A stretch of DNA of 64,000 bases from Marinoscillum sp040222955 (lineage in GTDB: Bacteria; Bacteroidota; Bacteroidia; Cytophagales; Cyclobacteriaceae), in the NCBI RefSeq assembly GCF_040222955.1, contig NZ_JAVKCA010000014.1:31542-95541 (forward strand). Reading direction: 5' to 3'. Shown piece after piece: positions 18,407 through 28,700 of the stretch; the first letter of the stretch is position 1, and each line of letters opens with the position of its first letter. The notes under the pieces were generated by a model, which was given only the letters and a program-made list of their open reading frames with translations, did not search any database and was not told where the DNA came from. Position numbers and translations under genes: made by a program.

Positions 18407-21400
18407 TTAAAAAGATAGATTAACTCCAAAATTGAATGAGCGTGCGGTGGGGTATGTGCCCCAGTCGATCCCTCTGGCCATATCGCCCTCTCCTGTAGCA
18501 TTGTCACTGGTGGTCATCTCAGGATCCAGCCCTGAATAACCCGTGATGGTCAGTAGGTTTTGTGCTGACACATATACCCTCAGGCGATTGAGTCTGAGTT
18601 TCTCGGTGATGTTCAGAGGGAAATTATAGCCCAGTTGCAGGTTCTTCAGACGTGTGTAAGAACCATCCCGCAAAAACCGTGTGGAGATGCGCACATTGTT
18701 GTTTGACCCGCTCCATGATGCACGCGGATACTCATTGGTAGTTCCCTCTCCTGTCCACCGGTTATCATAGTAGGCCTTGGTCAGGTTAAATGGTCTGTAG
18801 AATCCTTCGATATCATGAAAGGCCACATTGTAGATATCAAAGCCATAGGCTCCCTGAAAGAAGGCTGTCAGGTCCAGGTTTTTATAGCTCACAGATAGGT
18901 TCAACCCCGCCGTTACTTTTGGAATGGGGCTGCCCGCATGTACCCGGTCATTCTCGTCTATGAAGTTGTTGCCATCCTGATCTTTGTATTTGACATCTCC
19001 CGGGCGAATGTTATTGCCCTGAAACGCACTGGTTGCAATGTCAAGCTCATTCTGAAAGATTCCTTCCATCTCAAGCATGTAAAAGGATCCGATGGACTGT
19101 CCCACCTCGGTCCGGGTGGTGTAATTGCCCGATCCAATGGCTCCACCGGAAATAAACCCATCGAGTCTCTTTACTTCATTGTGCAGCAGGGCTGCATTAC
19201 CTGAAATGTTATACCCAAAGTCTGCCATCGTCTTTCTGATCCCAATCATGAGCTCCAGTCCCTGATTGAGTATTTCTCCATTGTTCACCCACGCCGGGTC
19301 GGAATAGCCCACACTCGGGGGGTTGGGCTCTTTTACCAGCATATCAGTGGTCAGTTTGTAGAAATAGTCCATAGCGCCATACAAGGTTCCCTGGTTCACT
19401 TCAAAGTCTATTCCCGCATTGTACTGGCGGCTCGACTCCCACTTCACCTGGGTATTACCCAGCTGGGTAACCGAATAGCCATCAGCTGGAGCTGAAGCAT
19501 AGGGATAATTATAATTTGGCTGTATCTGATCTGAATAAGCATAATTGCCAATCTCTTGATTTCCATTCTCCCCATACCCTACACGTAGTTTGAGTTGGCT
19601 CAGGAAGTCAACATCACTCAAAAATGCTTCTTTGTGTAAGTTCCACCCCCCTGACACGGCGTAGAATGTGCCCCATTTATTTTCGGATGCAAATCGTGAA
19701 GAACCATCCCGGCGAAACGAGCCACTCAGCTGGTAGCGGCCATCAAAATCGTAGTCTGCCTTGCCAAAAAACGAGAGCAGTGTATAAGCGTATCTGCCTT
19801 CGCTGACGGCCGCTGTACCTTGTCCATTGCCCAGGTAAGTGAGGTTTGGATCCTGATCCGGGAAATCCCGTCCTGTCTGGTTTGAGAAATACCCCTGTGA
19901 CTTAATGGCTTCCGTACCCAGCAGCACACTGAAACTGTGGAGTCCAAGGGATTTCCTGAGCTGCAACACGTTGTTGTTGGTCCAGGTAACCGCATTGGTA
20001 TTCGCTACCAAAAGCCTGTTTGGATTGTTAATCCTATCATTAGATCCCCAGTTTCTGTCAAACCTCCTGCGCAGCCCATTTTCAGAATCAAAGCCAAAAT
20101 TGGTGGTTAATGTCAGGTCCTTGCTCAGGTCAAACACCCCGAAAACCTTTCCAAAGTAGCGATCGGTGGTCTTCTTATTATCTGCATAGTTGGCCAGTCC
20201 CACAGGGTTGTACCCATCGCCAAAGAAGCTGGGGTATTCCGGCAAATCCATATAATTGCCCTCTTCGTCATAAATGGGAATGGCTGGCGTCCTGAAATAG
20301 GCATATCGCACGATGCTCCCACCGTTGCCACCTGCACCATCTCCGGAACTACCAATGCTGCTGGTGTGTGACCGGGCAATATTAAGGTTAACGCCTGTGT
20401 TGAACCATGGCTTTACTTTGGTGTTGAGGTTAATGCGACCGGTCAATCGATCGTAATCACTTCCGATGATGATCCCCTCCTGATCAAAGTAAGTGACCGA
20501 CAGTAAATACTGACTCTTTTCACTACCACCGCTGGCGGTGATGCCATAATTCTGAATTACCGCTTCCCTGAAAATGGCCTCCATTTGATCTATGTCCGGT
20601 TGAGAGGCAGCATAATCCAGCGGGATGAGGTCCCTCTTGAACAGATCATCTGAAACAAAGGCATTGTCATTGGTGGCCGCCTCATTATACATTTCTACAT
20701 ATTGATCCCGGTTCGTCATTTCCGTAAGCTTCCCATGCATCTGCACTCCCACCTGAGAGTTGATGGTAATGGACGACCTATCACTGCTCCCTTTTTTAGT
20801 CGTGATCAGCACCACACCATTATTGGCCCGGGACCCATAAATCGCAGCGGCTGAAGCATCCTTGAGAATGGTAATTTCTTCAATATCCTGTGGAGAAAGG
20901 ATGCTCAGCACTTCCCGGGTAGGCACCCCGTCTACAATATAGAGCGGATCATTGCTACTGTTGAGTGAACCTATTCCACGTATCCTCACGGACACCCCTT
21001 CACCCGGAGCGCCGGTTACCTGAGAGATGCTCACACCCGGAGCACGCCCCTGCAGCGCCTGATCGATACCCGCCACAGGTAAACTATTCAGGTCTTTCCC
21101 TTTCACGGTACTGAGGGCACCGGTCACCTCTCCTCTTGTCTGGGTACTATAGCCCACTACAATCACCTCTTCCAGTTGTTTGTTATCCAATGTTAGTTGC
21201 ACATTGATCTCTGATAGACCTGTCATCGGTCGCTTCTCTGTGTGGTACCCTATAAATGAAACCATCAGATTTGATTGCGCTAAAGAGTCAGGTACATTCA
21301 CCACATACCTGCCGTCAATATCCGTGATGGTGCCAATGGTAGTGTTCTCCACAAAAACACTGGCGCCAATGACCTCCATACCCTGTTCATCGGTCACCTT

Positions 21401-21484
21401 TCCGGATATCCGCTGTTGGGCAGATACCTGAAATACGCCGAAGGTCAGGCACATTAAAAAGAGTTGTTTGTATAGCTTCATCAT
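18407..21484 (-). CDS. SusC/RagA-family TonB-linked outer-membrane receptor
   Basis: A 1025-residue protein: signal peptide (1-22), a carboxypeptidase-D-like regulatory domain (about 23-110), a TonB plug (about 115-225) with PLYIVDGVPTREVLS and DASAAAIYGSRANNGVVLI, and a large barrel ending in FNFGVNLSF. It imports oligosaccharides across the outer membrane using TonB energy, together with the adjacent SusD. The exbBD-tonB genes at the left of this window could supply that energy, although Bacteroidota usually have several sets. The substrate is inferred from the GH130 gene to be a mannose-containing glycan, which is uncertain. Confidence 0.96.
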   Translation of the reverse strand: MMKLYKQLFLMCLTFGVFQVSAQQRISGKVTDEQGMEVIGASVFVENTTIGTITDIDGRYVVNVPDSLAQSNLMVSFIGYHTEKRPMTGLSEINVQLTLDNKQLEEVIVVGYSTQTRGEVTGALSTVKGKDLNSLPVAGIDQALQGRAPGVSISQVTGAPGEGVSVRIRGIGSLNSSNDPLYIVDGVPTREVLSILSPQDIEEITILKDASAAAIYGSRANNGVVLITTKKGSSDRSSITINSQVGVQMHGKLTEMTNRDQYVEMYNEAATNDNAFVSDDLFKRDLIPLDYAASQPDIDQMEAIFREAVIQNYGITASGGSEKSQYLLSVTYFDQEGIIIGSDYDRLTGRINLNTKVKPWFNTGVNLNIARSHTSSIGSSGDGAGGNGGSIVRYAYFRTPAIPIYDEEGNYMDLPEYPSFFGDGYNPVGLANYADNKKTTDRYFGKVFGVFDLSKDLTLTTNFGFDSENGLRRRFDRNWGSNDRINNPNRLLVANTNAVTWTNNNVLQLRKSLGLHSFSVLLGTEAIKSQGYFSNQTGRDFPDQDPNLTYLGNGQGTAAVSEGRYAYTLLSFFGKADYDFDGRYQLSGSFRRDGSSRFASENKWGTFYAVSGGWNLHKEAFLSDVDFLSQLKLRVGYGENGNQEIGNYAYSDQIQPNYNYPYASAPADGYSVTQLGNTQVKWESSRQYNAGIDFEVNQGTLYGAMDYFYKLTTDMLVKEPNPPSVGYSDPAWVNNGEILNQGLELMIGIRKTMADFGYNISGNAALLHNEVKRLDGFISGGAIGSGNYTTRTEVGQSIGSFYMLEMEGIFQNELDIATSAFQGNNIRPGDVKYKDQDGNNFIDENDRVHAGSPIPKVTAGLNLSVSYKNLDLTAFFQGAYGFDIYNVAFHDIEGFYRPFNLTKAYYDNRWTGEGTTNEYPRASWSGSNNNVRISTRFLRDGSYTRLKNLQLGYNFPLNITEKLRLNRLRVYVSAQNLLTITGYSGLDPEMTTSDNATGEGDMARGIDWGTYPTARSFNFGVNLSF

Positions 21485-21510
21485 ATTTCAATTAATCGGT
21501 TATATCAAAA

Positions 21511-23235
21511 TCACTGATAGGCCACTATTTTTCCGTTGCACCTATAAACTCCATCCTGTTCTGCCACTTCTGCACCCTGTGGGAGTACCACTATGAGCGC
21601 AGCCTCATCTGCAGGTATGGTAAACCTGCCGTACCCGGAAATACCCGCTGCTACTTTGGTATGTGTAAGGGCATCATACAAATCCACAGGTTCGTCACTA
21701 TTCCACTCAAAATTGATTTCCTGAGCTTGTTGATAGGGATTGTAATAGAGATAAGTCGGATAGGCCTCTGCCCTGTAAAAGTCTGTAGCCAGGCAGTTTA
21801 GTCTAAGTACCTGATCCACATTGGTTTCGTTGATGATGGCTCCGTAGATTCCCGCATATGCGGAGCTATAAAGGCTAAACATCGATTCCTCCGGCTGACC
21901 GGGTAACCAGTTTGGACCATCTCCCAAAGCCACCGGTTCCACTCCTTTTAGCTCTTCTTTGCCATAAGCATCCACCTTTCTCAGTCCCTCATAGGCAATC
22001 ACATTTTTGGTCAGTCCTTTCTTTTTTGGTAACCACTGATGTCTGTCATCAATTTCGTATGGGTAAAATAACCTGGCCGAATTGGAAGCATTGAGCATCC
22101 ATTTACCGACGGTTCTGGCGTACTGTGGTTGATACCTCACCATGGGTACCAAAGGCCACGCCATGCTGTGGGTATTCATCAGAAATGCATAGCCGCCGCC
22201 ATCGATAATGCTCCCTTGCAAACCATGAACGTCATAAGGCCCCCACTTATCAGCAATGACTCCCCAGCCCGTGCGTCCTTTTTCGGCTTTGCACCCGTCA
22301 AAGGACCAGTTAAGGAGCTGTAACACGTCATAATCCGTACCGTACTCCGCATTGAGGCGAGCAGCTACATAGGCTCCAAAAGGCAGCAATACCTCGTAAA
22401 ACCGACTCTCTGATTGACCAGCCAATGCTGTAATCGCAGATTTGGCACCCTCTAGGTATTTCTCATCACCAAACTGTTGATAGGCACTCAGCAGTACGTA
22501 GGCATGACCTGCCGCGGCATCCTCCTGGGGTGGAATGTGGTTATTAACGCCACGCATGTCCGCATAATCAAAATAAGAATATTCATAGTTTCCGTTGAGG
22601 ACTGAATCTGCTTTAAAGAATTGCTCGGCGATGGAGCGCTGAATCTCTTCGGCACCTTCCACTCCCGGAAAAAGGCTACTCACAGCATAGTAGAGCACAT
22701 TGGGATACACATCGTACCACCAGTCCCGTCCATACCCTCCACCGAGCATTGCCACATCAGGATTGGTGTTGTTCATCATGATATTCCAACCCGTATCACT
22801 ATTGAAGTAATTTTGCGACATTTTCACAAAATTGAAACCGTTCTGATTGGTCTTATCGATACCAGAAAGCCCGGCGCTCATCAGTGCACCCAGAGAAGTC
22901 AATGATTCATGAAAATCCGGGTGAGCCTGATAACCCTGACGCACATCGCCAATCACAGTGTACAGACCGAAAGTTGTTTGATTGATATTTCTATTAGAGG
23001 AGTCCAGCCAAATTAACGGCATGAACTCCCCACGCTGGTTGCTATCAAATACGTACTGATCAAAATTGATGGCTTTCTCCCTCCATTTCAACTGTTTGTA
23101 AGGCCTAGGCTGGCTTGGCATGTCTTTCACCTTGCTGATAGCCACCTGGCCAACTTTTTTCACCTCCGGACGGCATGCGCCTAAAGTCACCACCAAAAGA
23201 ATTAATACTGTTATTTTGTAAATATTCATGTTCAT
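21511..23235 (-). CDS. PUL lipoprotein of unrecognised family (predicted helical toroid)
   Basis: A 574-residue lipoprotein with lipobox VTLGAC (Cys21). It shares with the T9SS protein at 12650-15727 the motifs RDWWYDVYPNVLYYA, LPFGAYVAARLNAEYG, GWGVIADKWGPYDVHG and NASNSARLFY, plus a C-terminal beta segment. Repeated helix pairs and conserved Trp/Asp/Tyr clusters suggest an alpha/alpha-barrel of the glycoside hydrolase or epimerase type, but I do not recognise the CAZy family. It starts on the stop of the MFS gene (TAATG) and precedes susC by 26 bases. It is likely on the cell surface or in the periplasm and acts on the PUL glycan. Confidence 0.7.
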   Translation of the reverse strand: MNMNIYKITVLILLVVTLGACRPEVKKVGQVAISKVKDMPSQPRPYKQLKWREKAINFDQYVFDSNQRGEFMPLIWLDSSNRNINQTTFGLYTVIGDVRQGYQAHPDFHESLTSLGALMSAGLSGIDKTNQNGFNFVKMSQNYFNSDTGWNIMMNNTNPDVAMLGGGYGRDWWYDVYPNVLYYAVSSLFPGVEGAEEIQRSIAEQFFKADSVLNGNYEYSYFDYADMRGVNNHIPPQEDAAAGHAYVLLSAYQQFGDEKYLEGAKSAITALAGQSESRFYEVLLPFGAYVAARLNAEYGTDYDVLQLLNWSFDGCKAEKGRTGWGVIADKWGPYDVHGLQGSIIDGGGYAFLMNTHSMAWPLVPMVRYQPQYARTVGKWMLNASNSARLFYPYEIDDRHQWLPKKKGLTKNVIAYEGLRKVDAYGKEELKGVEPVALGDGPNWLPGQPEESMFSLYSSAYAGIYGAIINETNVDQVLRLNCLATDFYRAEAYPTYLYYNPYQQAQEINFEWNSDEPVDLYDALTHTKVAAGISGYGRFTIPADEAALIVVLPQGAEVAEQDGVYRCNGKIVAYQ

Positions 23236-24554
23236 TATTTTACTGCTACTGCCAATGGGATTTCTTCTGGTACTTCGGTCTTCACTTCTGATTGCTCGTA
23301 TAAATCCGCCTGCCTGGTGATGTGTTTGGCCAGTGGGATGGACAGCAACTGTAATAGAGCCACTACAATCAATGAATACTTCAGCGCGAATGTCTCAGAC
23401 ACATATGTGGCCAGGACGATGAATAAGCCCAGTCCAAAAAAGCGCCCGAGGTATAGCCCAAACTCATGGTTGAATATGTAAGCAAATTCATTTCGCTTTT
23501 CGCGTGCCGATACCACATCGATCACCCGCATTTGGATGGGGAAGTAAGCAATGTCATGCAGGGGCTGAAAAAGCACTTTGCAAAGCACGAAAACCATTAC
23601 ACCGACTGAAGAAAACATCAGACCATTCACCAGTGTACCAAAAGCAAATATGACGAGCCCGGCAGAGAGGATGGCAATCCTGTGTTTGGGTTGGGTCATC
23701 CTCCCGATGAGATAAAGCATGATGGCCGTGAAGGCACCACTCACTCCCTGAATCAGACCGAGCGAACCTTCATCGCCCACTAACCTCATGATGAGGATGG
23801 CCGGTGCTGTCACCAGATAGCCCTGCACCATTCCTTTGAGACCCGCCAGTCCCATAAGTTTATTCCAGAGTTTATCAAACCTGAAATATAAAAACCGCTT
23901 TTGCTCAGGGTTCTTAAACCGATCCCTGTGGACGACCACACTGGCCAGAATGGTCAGTATGACCACCACTACGGTGACCATCTGATAACTGACTGACATA
24001 CTGCCGCCAAACCACCCATTGCGATTGGCGGCTCCCAGAAACCAACCCACCAACAACGGCACTATGATCGCTGTGAGCGTATAAAAAAACGTCTCCAGTC
24101 CGTAGTAATAATTTCTGTTTTGATCTTTGGTGGTGCCCAAAGCCAGGTAATCTCTATTGGCCCAGAAAAAGCCAAATGAGGCTCCCATTAAAAAACCAGC
24201 GGCACCCACACCTGTGAACGAAAGGGTCTCCAGTCCCATCATGAGAAACATGGAGATACCACTCAGCAGCATACCGAAACTGTAAAGGTTGCTGATGCGA
24301 AACCATCTGAGCAAATAGCCATTCACCAAAAAAGTAAATGGGATGCCCGTATAAACTGTGAGCTGATAGAGGGCTACAATTTTCGGATCATCCGAACTGC
24401 GCATGATGTACGCACCCACAAAAATCTCTATCACCGGCAACACAAACGCATAGATCATGTTGGTGGAGAGTAATACCCGCATCGCTTTTGGCTGCTCCTT
24501 GAAGAATGCAAACTCCCGTACCGGCTTTTCTAATATCTTTAATAACCCTTTCAT
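23235..24554 (-). CDS. MFS-family sugar transporter
   Basis: A 439-residue inner-membrane protein with about twelve hydrophobic helices and an MFS-type layout, including a short charged central loop near residues 195-215. It starts two bases after the GH130 stop and its own stop overlaps the next ATG, so GH130, transporter and lipoprotein genes are tightly coupled. MFS carriers beside GH130 genes move the di- or oligosaccharide into the cytoplasm where the GH130 enzyme acts. Specificity is inferred only from this pairing. Confidence 0.85.
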   Translation of the reverse strand: MKGLLKILEKPVREFAFFKEQPKAMRVLLSTNMIYAFVLPVIEIFVGAYIMRSSDDPKIVALYQLTVYTGIPFTFLVNGYLLRWFRISNLYSFGMLLSGISMFLMMGLETLSFTGVGAAGFLMGASFGFFWANRDYLALGTTKDQNRNYYYGLETFFYTLTAIIVPLLVGWFLGAANRNGWFGGSMSVSYQMVTVVVVILTILASVVVHRDRFKNPEQKRFLYFRFDKLWNKLMGLAGLKGMVQGYLVTAPAILIMRLVGDEGSLGLIQGVSGAFTAIMLYLIGRMTQPKHRIAILSAGLVIFAFGTLVNGLMFSSVGVMVFVLCKVLFQPLHDIAYFPIQMRVIDVVSAREKRNEFAYIFNHEFGLYLGRFFGLGLFIVLATYVSETFALKYSLIVVALLQLLSIPLAKHITRQADLYEQSEVKTEVPEEIPLAVAVK

Positions 24555-24555
24555 A

Positions 24556-25602
24556 CTACCTTCCCAATGATTTTAATACTTCTTTAATTGACAATGTCGC
24601 GCCACAAATCACTTCATCACTGGCACCATAGTAGATCGTCACCGTATCACCCTCCACCAGATGGCCATTGGTGAATACCACATTTCCGAAAAAGCCCGTT
24701 TGCTCATACCCCGCCAATGGCTCCATAATGGGCTCTTCGCTCCTGGCCAACACCCGGTCAGGGTTCTGGAGGTCCAGCAACAGAGCACCCAGACAATAGC
24801 GATGGTCCTCGTTGGCTCCATGATAAATTTCCAGCCAGCCTGCTTCCGTTTTAATAGGCGCCGCACCAGCTCCTACCCGGGCACTGTCCCAGTATCCGGC
24901 ACGTGTTGTGGCTATACACTGATGATGTCCCCAGTGCTCGAGATCCGGCGACTGGGCTATCCAGATGTAATTGCCACCTATGCTAGGGCTACTTGGTCTG
25001 TGTAAAGCATAATATTTGTCTCCGATGCGCTCTTCGAACAATGCACAATCTTTATTATGAGCGGGGAAAATCATTCCTTTTCTGTCAAAGTGCTTCCAGT
25101 CAGTAGTCGTAATGAGGCCCACCCCCACTCCTGTAGGTGATACTTTGGTATAAGTGAGATAGTAGGTATCTCCGATCTGGGACACCCGGCAATCTTCTAT
25201 ACCGAAAGTTTCCTGCTCACCTAACGGGAAAATGGGACCATATTCAGGGTCCTCAGAGAATTGGATGCCATCACTACTGGATAGAAGTCTCAGGTGTGAA
25301 AGTGTGGATAGGTAATGGGCCCCATCATACTCAAATACGCGTTTGTCACTATCGTCAAACTTAGGGTCGTTATTACTAAAGGTCATCAGCTCCAATTGAC
25401 CAGCCTGGTTATAGATAGGCAAGGTGGTAGTACCCTCCTGTTGCTCTGGTCGCTCCGCCACACGCACAAGAAGCCACACCTTACCCTGAAACCGGAATAC
25501 CCCGGGGTTCAGCAAACACTCTATCCCTACAGATGGAGTGCTGGGTTTCACCATTTTAGGTGTCAGGATGGGATTCTCAGTGAACCTGTTTGTTATATCC
25601 AT
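24556..25602 (-). CDS. Glycoside hydrolase family 130 enzyme
   Basis: A 348-residue protein without signal peptide. The five-bladed propeller pattern of GH130 is visible: NPGVFRFQGKVWLLVRV, LSHLRLLSSSDG, GIEDCRVSQIGDTYYLTYT, RVGAGAAPIKTEAGWLEIYHG and a C-terminal VTIYYGASDEVICGATL. Asp137 in the ED pair is at the position of the family's catalytic acid; the usual Pro after the pair is Cys here. GH130 members are mannoside phosphorylases or beta-mannosidases, and I cannot tell which from the sequence. The cytoplasmic location and the partner transporter fit a phosphorylase. First gene of the PUL operon. Confidence 0.9.
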   Translation of the reverse strand: MDITNRFTENPILTPKMVKPSTPSVGIECLLNPGVFRFQGKVWLLVRVAERPEQQEGTTTLPIYNQAGQLELMTFSNNDPKFDDSDKRVFEYDGAHYLSTLSHLRLLSSSDGIQFSEDPEYGPIFPLGEQETFGIEDCRVSQIGDTYYLTYTKVSPTGVGVGLITTTDWKHFDRKGMIFPAHNKDCALFEERIGDKYYALHRPSSPSIGGNYIWIAQSPDLEHWGHHQCIATTRAGYWDSARVGAGAAPIKTEAGWLEIYHGANEDHRYCLGALLLDLQNPDRVLARSEEPIMEPLAGYEQTGFFGNVVFTNGHLVEGDTVTIYYGASDEVICGATLSIKEVLKSLGR

Positions 25603-25620
25603 AATTTTTTAAATGAATTA

Positions 25621-25669
25621 TTGCCAATGATCCAGTAATGAGGTCTTCTGGATCATATTCTTTGCCAAT
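25621..25669. promoter_or_regulatory. Candidate operator in the PUL divergent region
   Basis: A perfect 9-bp inverted repeat, ATGATCCAG at 25627-25635 and CTGGATCAT at 25648-25656 (12-base spacer), bracketed by direct copies of TTGCCAAT at 25621-25628 and 25662-25669. It lies 19-67 bases upstream of the GH130 start and 127 or more upstream of the hybrid regulator start. The position is right for binding by that AraC-type regulator, but an alternative is an RNA stem in the GH130 leader. Confidence 0.5.
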
Positions 25670-25795
25670 TTGACAATAAGGAATTTGGGATGTGTCCTCT
25701 ATGGTTCATATTGTGTTTACTATGGTGCAAGTGCACTCCAAAGCGGTTTTTTCTTACTATTTTGGACACAAAATATACTGGGGAGGACAGAAGGT

Positions 25796-28700
25796 ATGCG
25801 AAAGACGAAACATCTAACCCTTGGCTTGATGCTGGTCCTGACTATTGGCTTTGAAATCAATGGTCAAACTGAATGGCCACTGCAACATGTAGATAAGAAA
25901 TCGGGGCTTTCCAATAGCGCCATCAACGCCATCTACATGGATCACCTGGACTATGTATGGTTTGGTACGTGGGATGGGCTCAATCGCTATGACGGAGACG
26001 AAATCATCAGCTACAAACCCATTGCAGAAGATGAACATTCCCTTAGCAACAACGTGGTTCGACAAATCCTGGAAGACAAATTTGGCAACCTGTGGATCGT
26101 CACCCATGATGGCATCAATAGGTATAACCATCAACTGGATCACTTTCACCGCTACTTCAATGATCTGAAGGACCTTCCTTTTCTTGAAAATAACCTGAAA
26201 GCCACCTTATCCGAAGACTCCACCCTATATATAAGTCTTGTGGGCTGGGGTGTGGCCCAATACAACCAGCAGGCCGACCGCTTCGAACAAATAGCCATTG
26301 ACGAGCAAATAGGACAAAACATTCACAGTGTGGGTGCTTTTCAAAATACCCTGTACTTATCAAACGGTGAAGGCAAACTGTACGCTCACTCTTATGGAAA
26401 GGCAATGGTACGTCATGACCTGGAGTGGTCACCCAAGGTTTGGTTCCACCAGTTTGTGAGCCTCAACCAGCGCTACTTCTACCTCTATCAGCCCTCCTCA
26501 GATCAACTCATCATCAAAGAATTGTATCAGGGTCGGATCGCGAATTCATTTGAGATCAATACCCAATCTGCTCAGATAACAGGTGTAGGCAGCAGCAGCG
26601 ATGGCAACCAGCTGCTGCTCGGTACGGATGATGGTCAGCTGCTGGAAGTCAGCCTGGCCGATGATCAGATCACTCACCGCTCGCTCAGTGGAATGATCCC
26701 CAGCCTCAGTAAGCGAAAGTTGAAAATCTTCTCCCTTCACACCTCACAGCAAGGCATCCTATGGCTGGGTACTGACGGTGATGGGGTTTATAAATACCTC
26801 ACCAAAGAGCGCTCATTTTATCCCATTAGCGAAGGTAGCCCGACCGATGGGAAGCTTTCCAATAGCATTGTGCGATCGATCTACATCGACCCAAACAATC
26901 AGCTCTACGCAGGCACAAGAAGTGGCGGACTCAACATCATTTCACCCGACCGTAGCGAAACCAGGGTGTTGAATAAAGGCAATGGGCTCAACGGGAATAC
27001 CGTGCTGTCCATCACACCAGACAAGCATGGTAATATCTGGCTGGGGCTGGACAGTGAGGGTGTGGATATGATCGAGCAGCGCACAGGCCGGATCCTCCAT
27101 TTTCCGCGAGACTTTGCCAATCAGCCGGAAGACCTCTATTTCGGGTCGGTATACAAGGTCTTCTTCGATGCCTATGGCCATTTGTGGCTGGGTACCAGTG
27201 GGTATGGGATTATTTATATGGACATTGAGAAAACCAATACCGGAACATACCAGCTCAACGAATCTTACAGGATCTCTCCTGATCAAAAGAATGCTCCCGG
27301 CGAAATCTCTATCCGAAGTAACATCGTCTATACCATCACCTCAGAAGAACCCAACATCCTGTGGTTTGGCACGCGAAACGGAGGTCTTTATCGATACAAT
27401 ACCCTCACCCGAAAGTTTACCCACAACCTGCAGGCAGATGAAACCAGCCGATATGCGCTGAGTAACAACGACATCCTGAGTCTGTACATCGACCAACAAA
27501 ACAAGCTCTGGGTAGGTACCAGCGGTGGACTCAATCAGGTAAACCTGAGCAATTTTACGGTGGATCAATACACCCAAAGTGACGGCCTGGCCAACAACAC
27601 CATTCACGGCATCTTACAGGACCAGTCCGGCAGACTCTGGCTGTCCAGCAACAATGGCCTTTTTGCCTTTTCGCCCAATACCAATACGTTCAAGAACTTC
27701 AACTGGACCGATGGCCTGCTGAACTACGAATACACCGATGGGGCCTATTTTCAGCTTAAAGGAAACCATCAGCTCTATTTCGGAGGTACCAAGGGCATCG
27801 ACATTGTGGATCCAAACAAGACGGATACAAGTACGGCTTTCCCGCGCCTGGCCATCACAGACTTGCTGGTATCCAATGTGCGAATTGCCCCTGGAGACAG
27901 TACAGGCATTTTACAGGCTCATATTGATCTGCAGGAAGAAATTCATCTCAATTATGACCAGAATTTTCTGAGTCTCAGGTTCACTACCCTGGATTACTGG
28001 CATAAGCAGCGATGCAGCTACCGATATTTTCTGGAAGGTTTTGACAATGACTGGAACATCATAGGCAAGCAATCCATGATCAACCTGACCAACATCCCTC
28101 CGGGTGAATACCAACTTCGTTTGAACAACTCCAATGAAAACGGCGATTGGAATCCACATGAGCGTACGGTACGCATCACCATTGATCCGCCTTTTTGGGC
28201 TACTAATACGGCTTACACCATTTATGTGATCATGGCCCTCCTGTCTCAAGTTGGACTGATACAGCTATCAAGAAATCGAGCTAAGCGCAAAAAGGCCCTG
28301 GAAATAGAACGCCTGAAAAAAGAACAGGCTGATACCATCCAAAAATACAAACTGGAATTTTTCACAGACATAGCCCATGAGTTTCGGACTCCGCTCACAC
28401 TGATTCTGGGACCGGCAGTCTCCCTACTGGAGAAGACCAAAGAGAAACCTGCGCTCCACACGCCCATCCAAACCATCTACCGCAACTCCCTGCGGCTGCA
28501 AAAGCTCATTCAGGAACTCATCCAGTTCAGAAAAGTGGAGATGGGCAAAGAACAGCTGAACATTCGCGCTATCAATATCATCGCTTTTACCGAAGAACTT
28601 TTACAGTCATTCAGGCAGTACGCCCTGGAGAAAGAGATCATCCTGACTTATGAAGCCCCTGAAGAACTCTACGCACAGGTAGACTCTGACATTTTGGAGA

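Noticed and set aside
25670..25795. N-terminal extension of the hybrid regulator from a TTG
   Set aside because: The ATG at 25796 has a purine-rich leader and gives a proper signal peptide; the extension would cover the candidate promoter.
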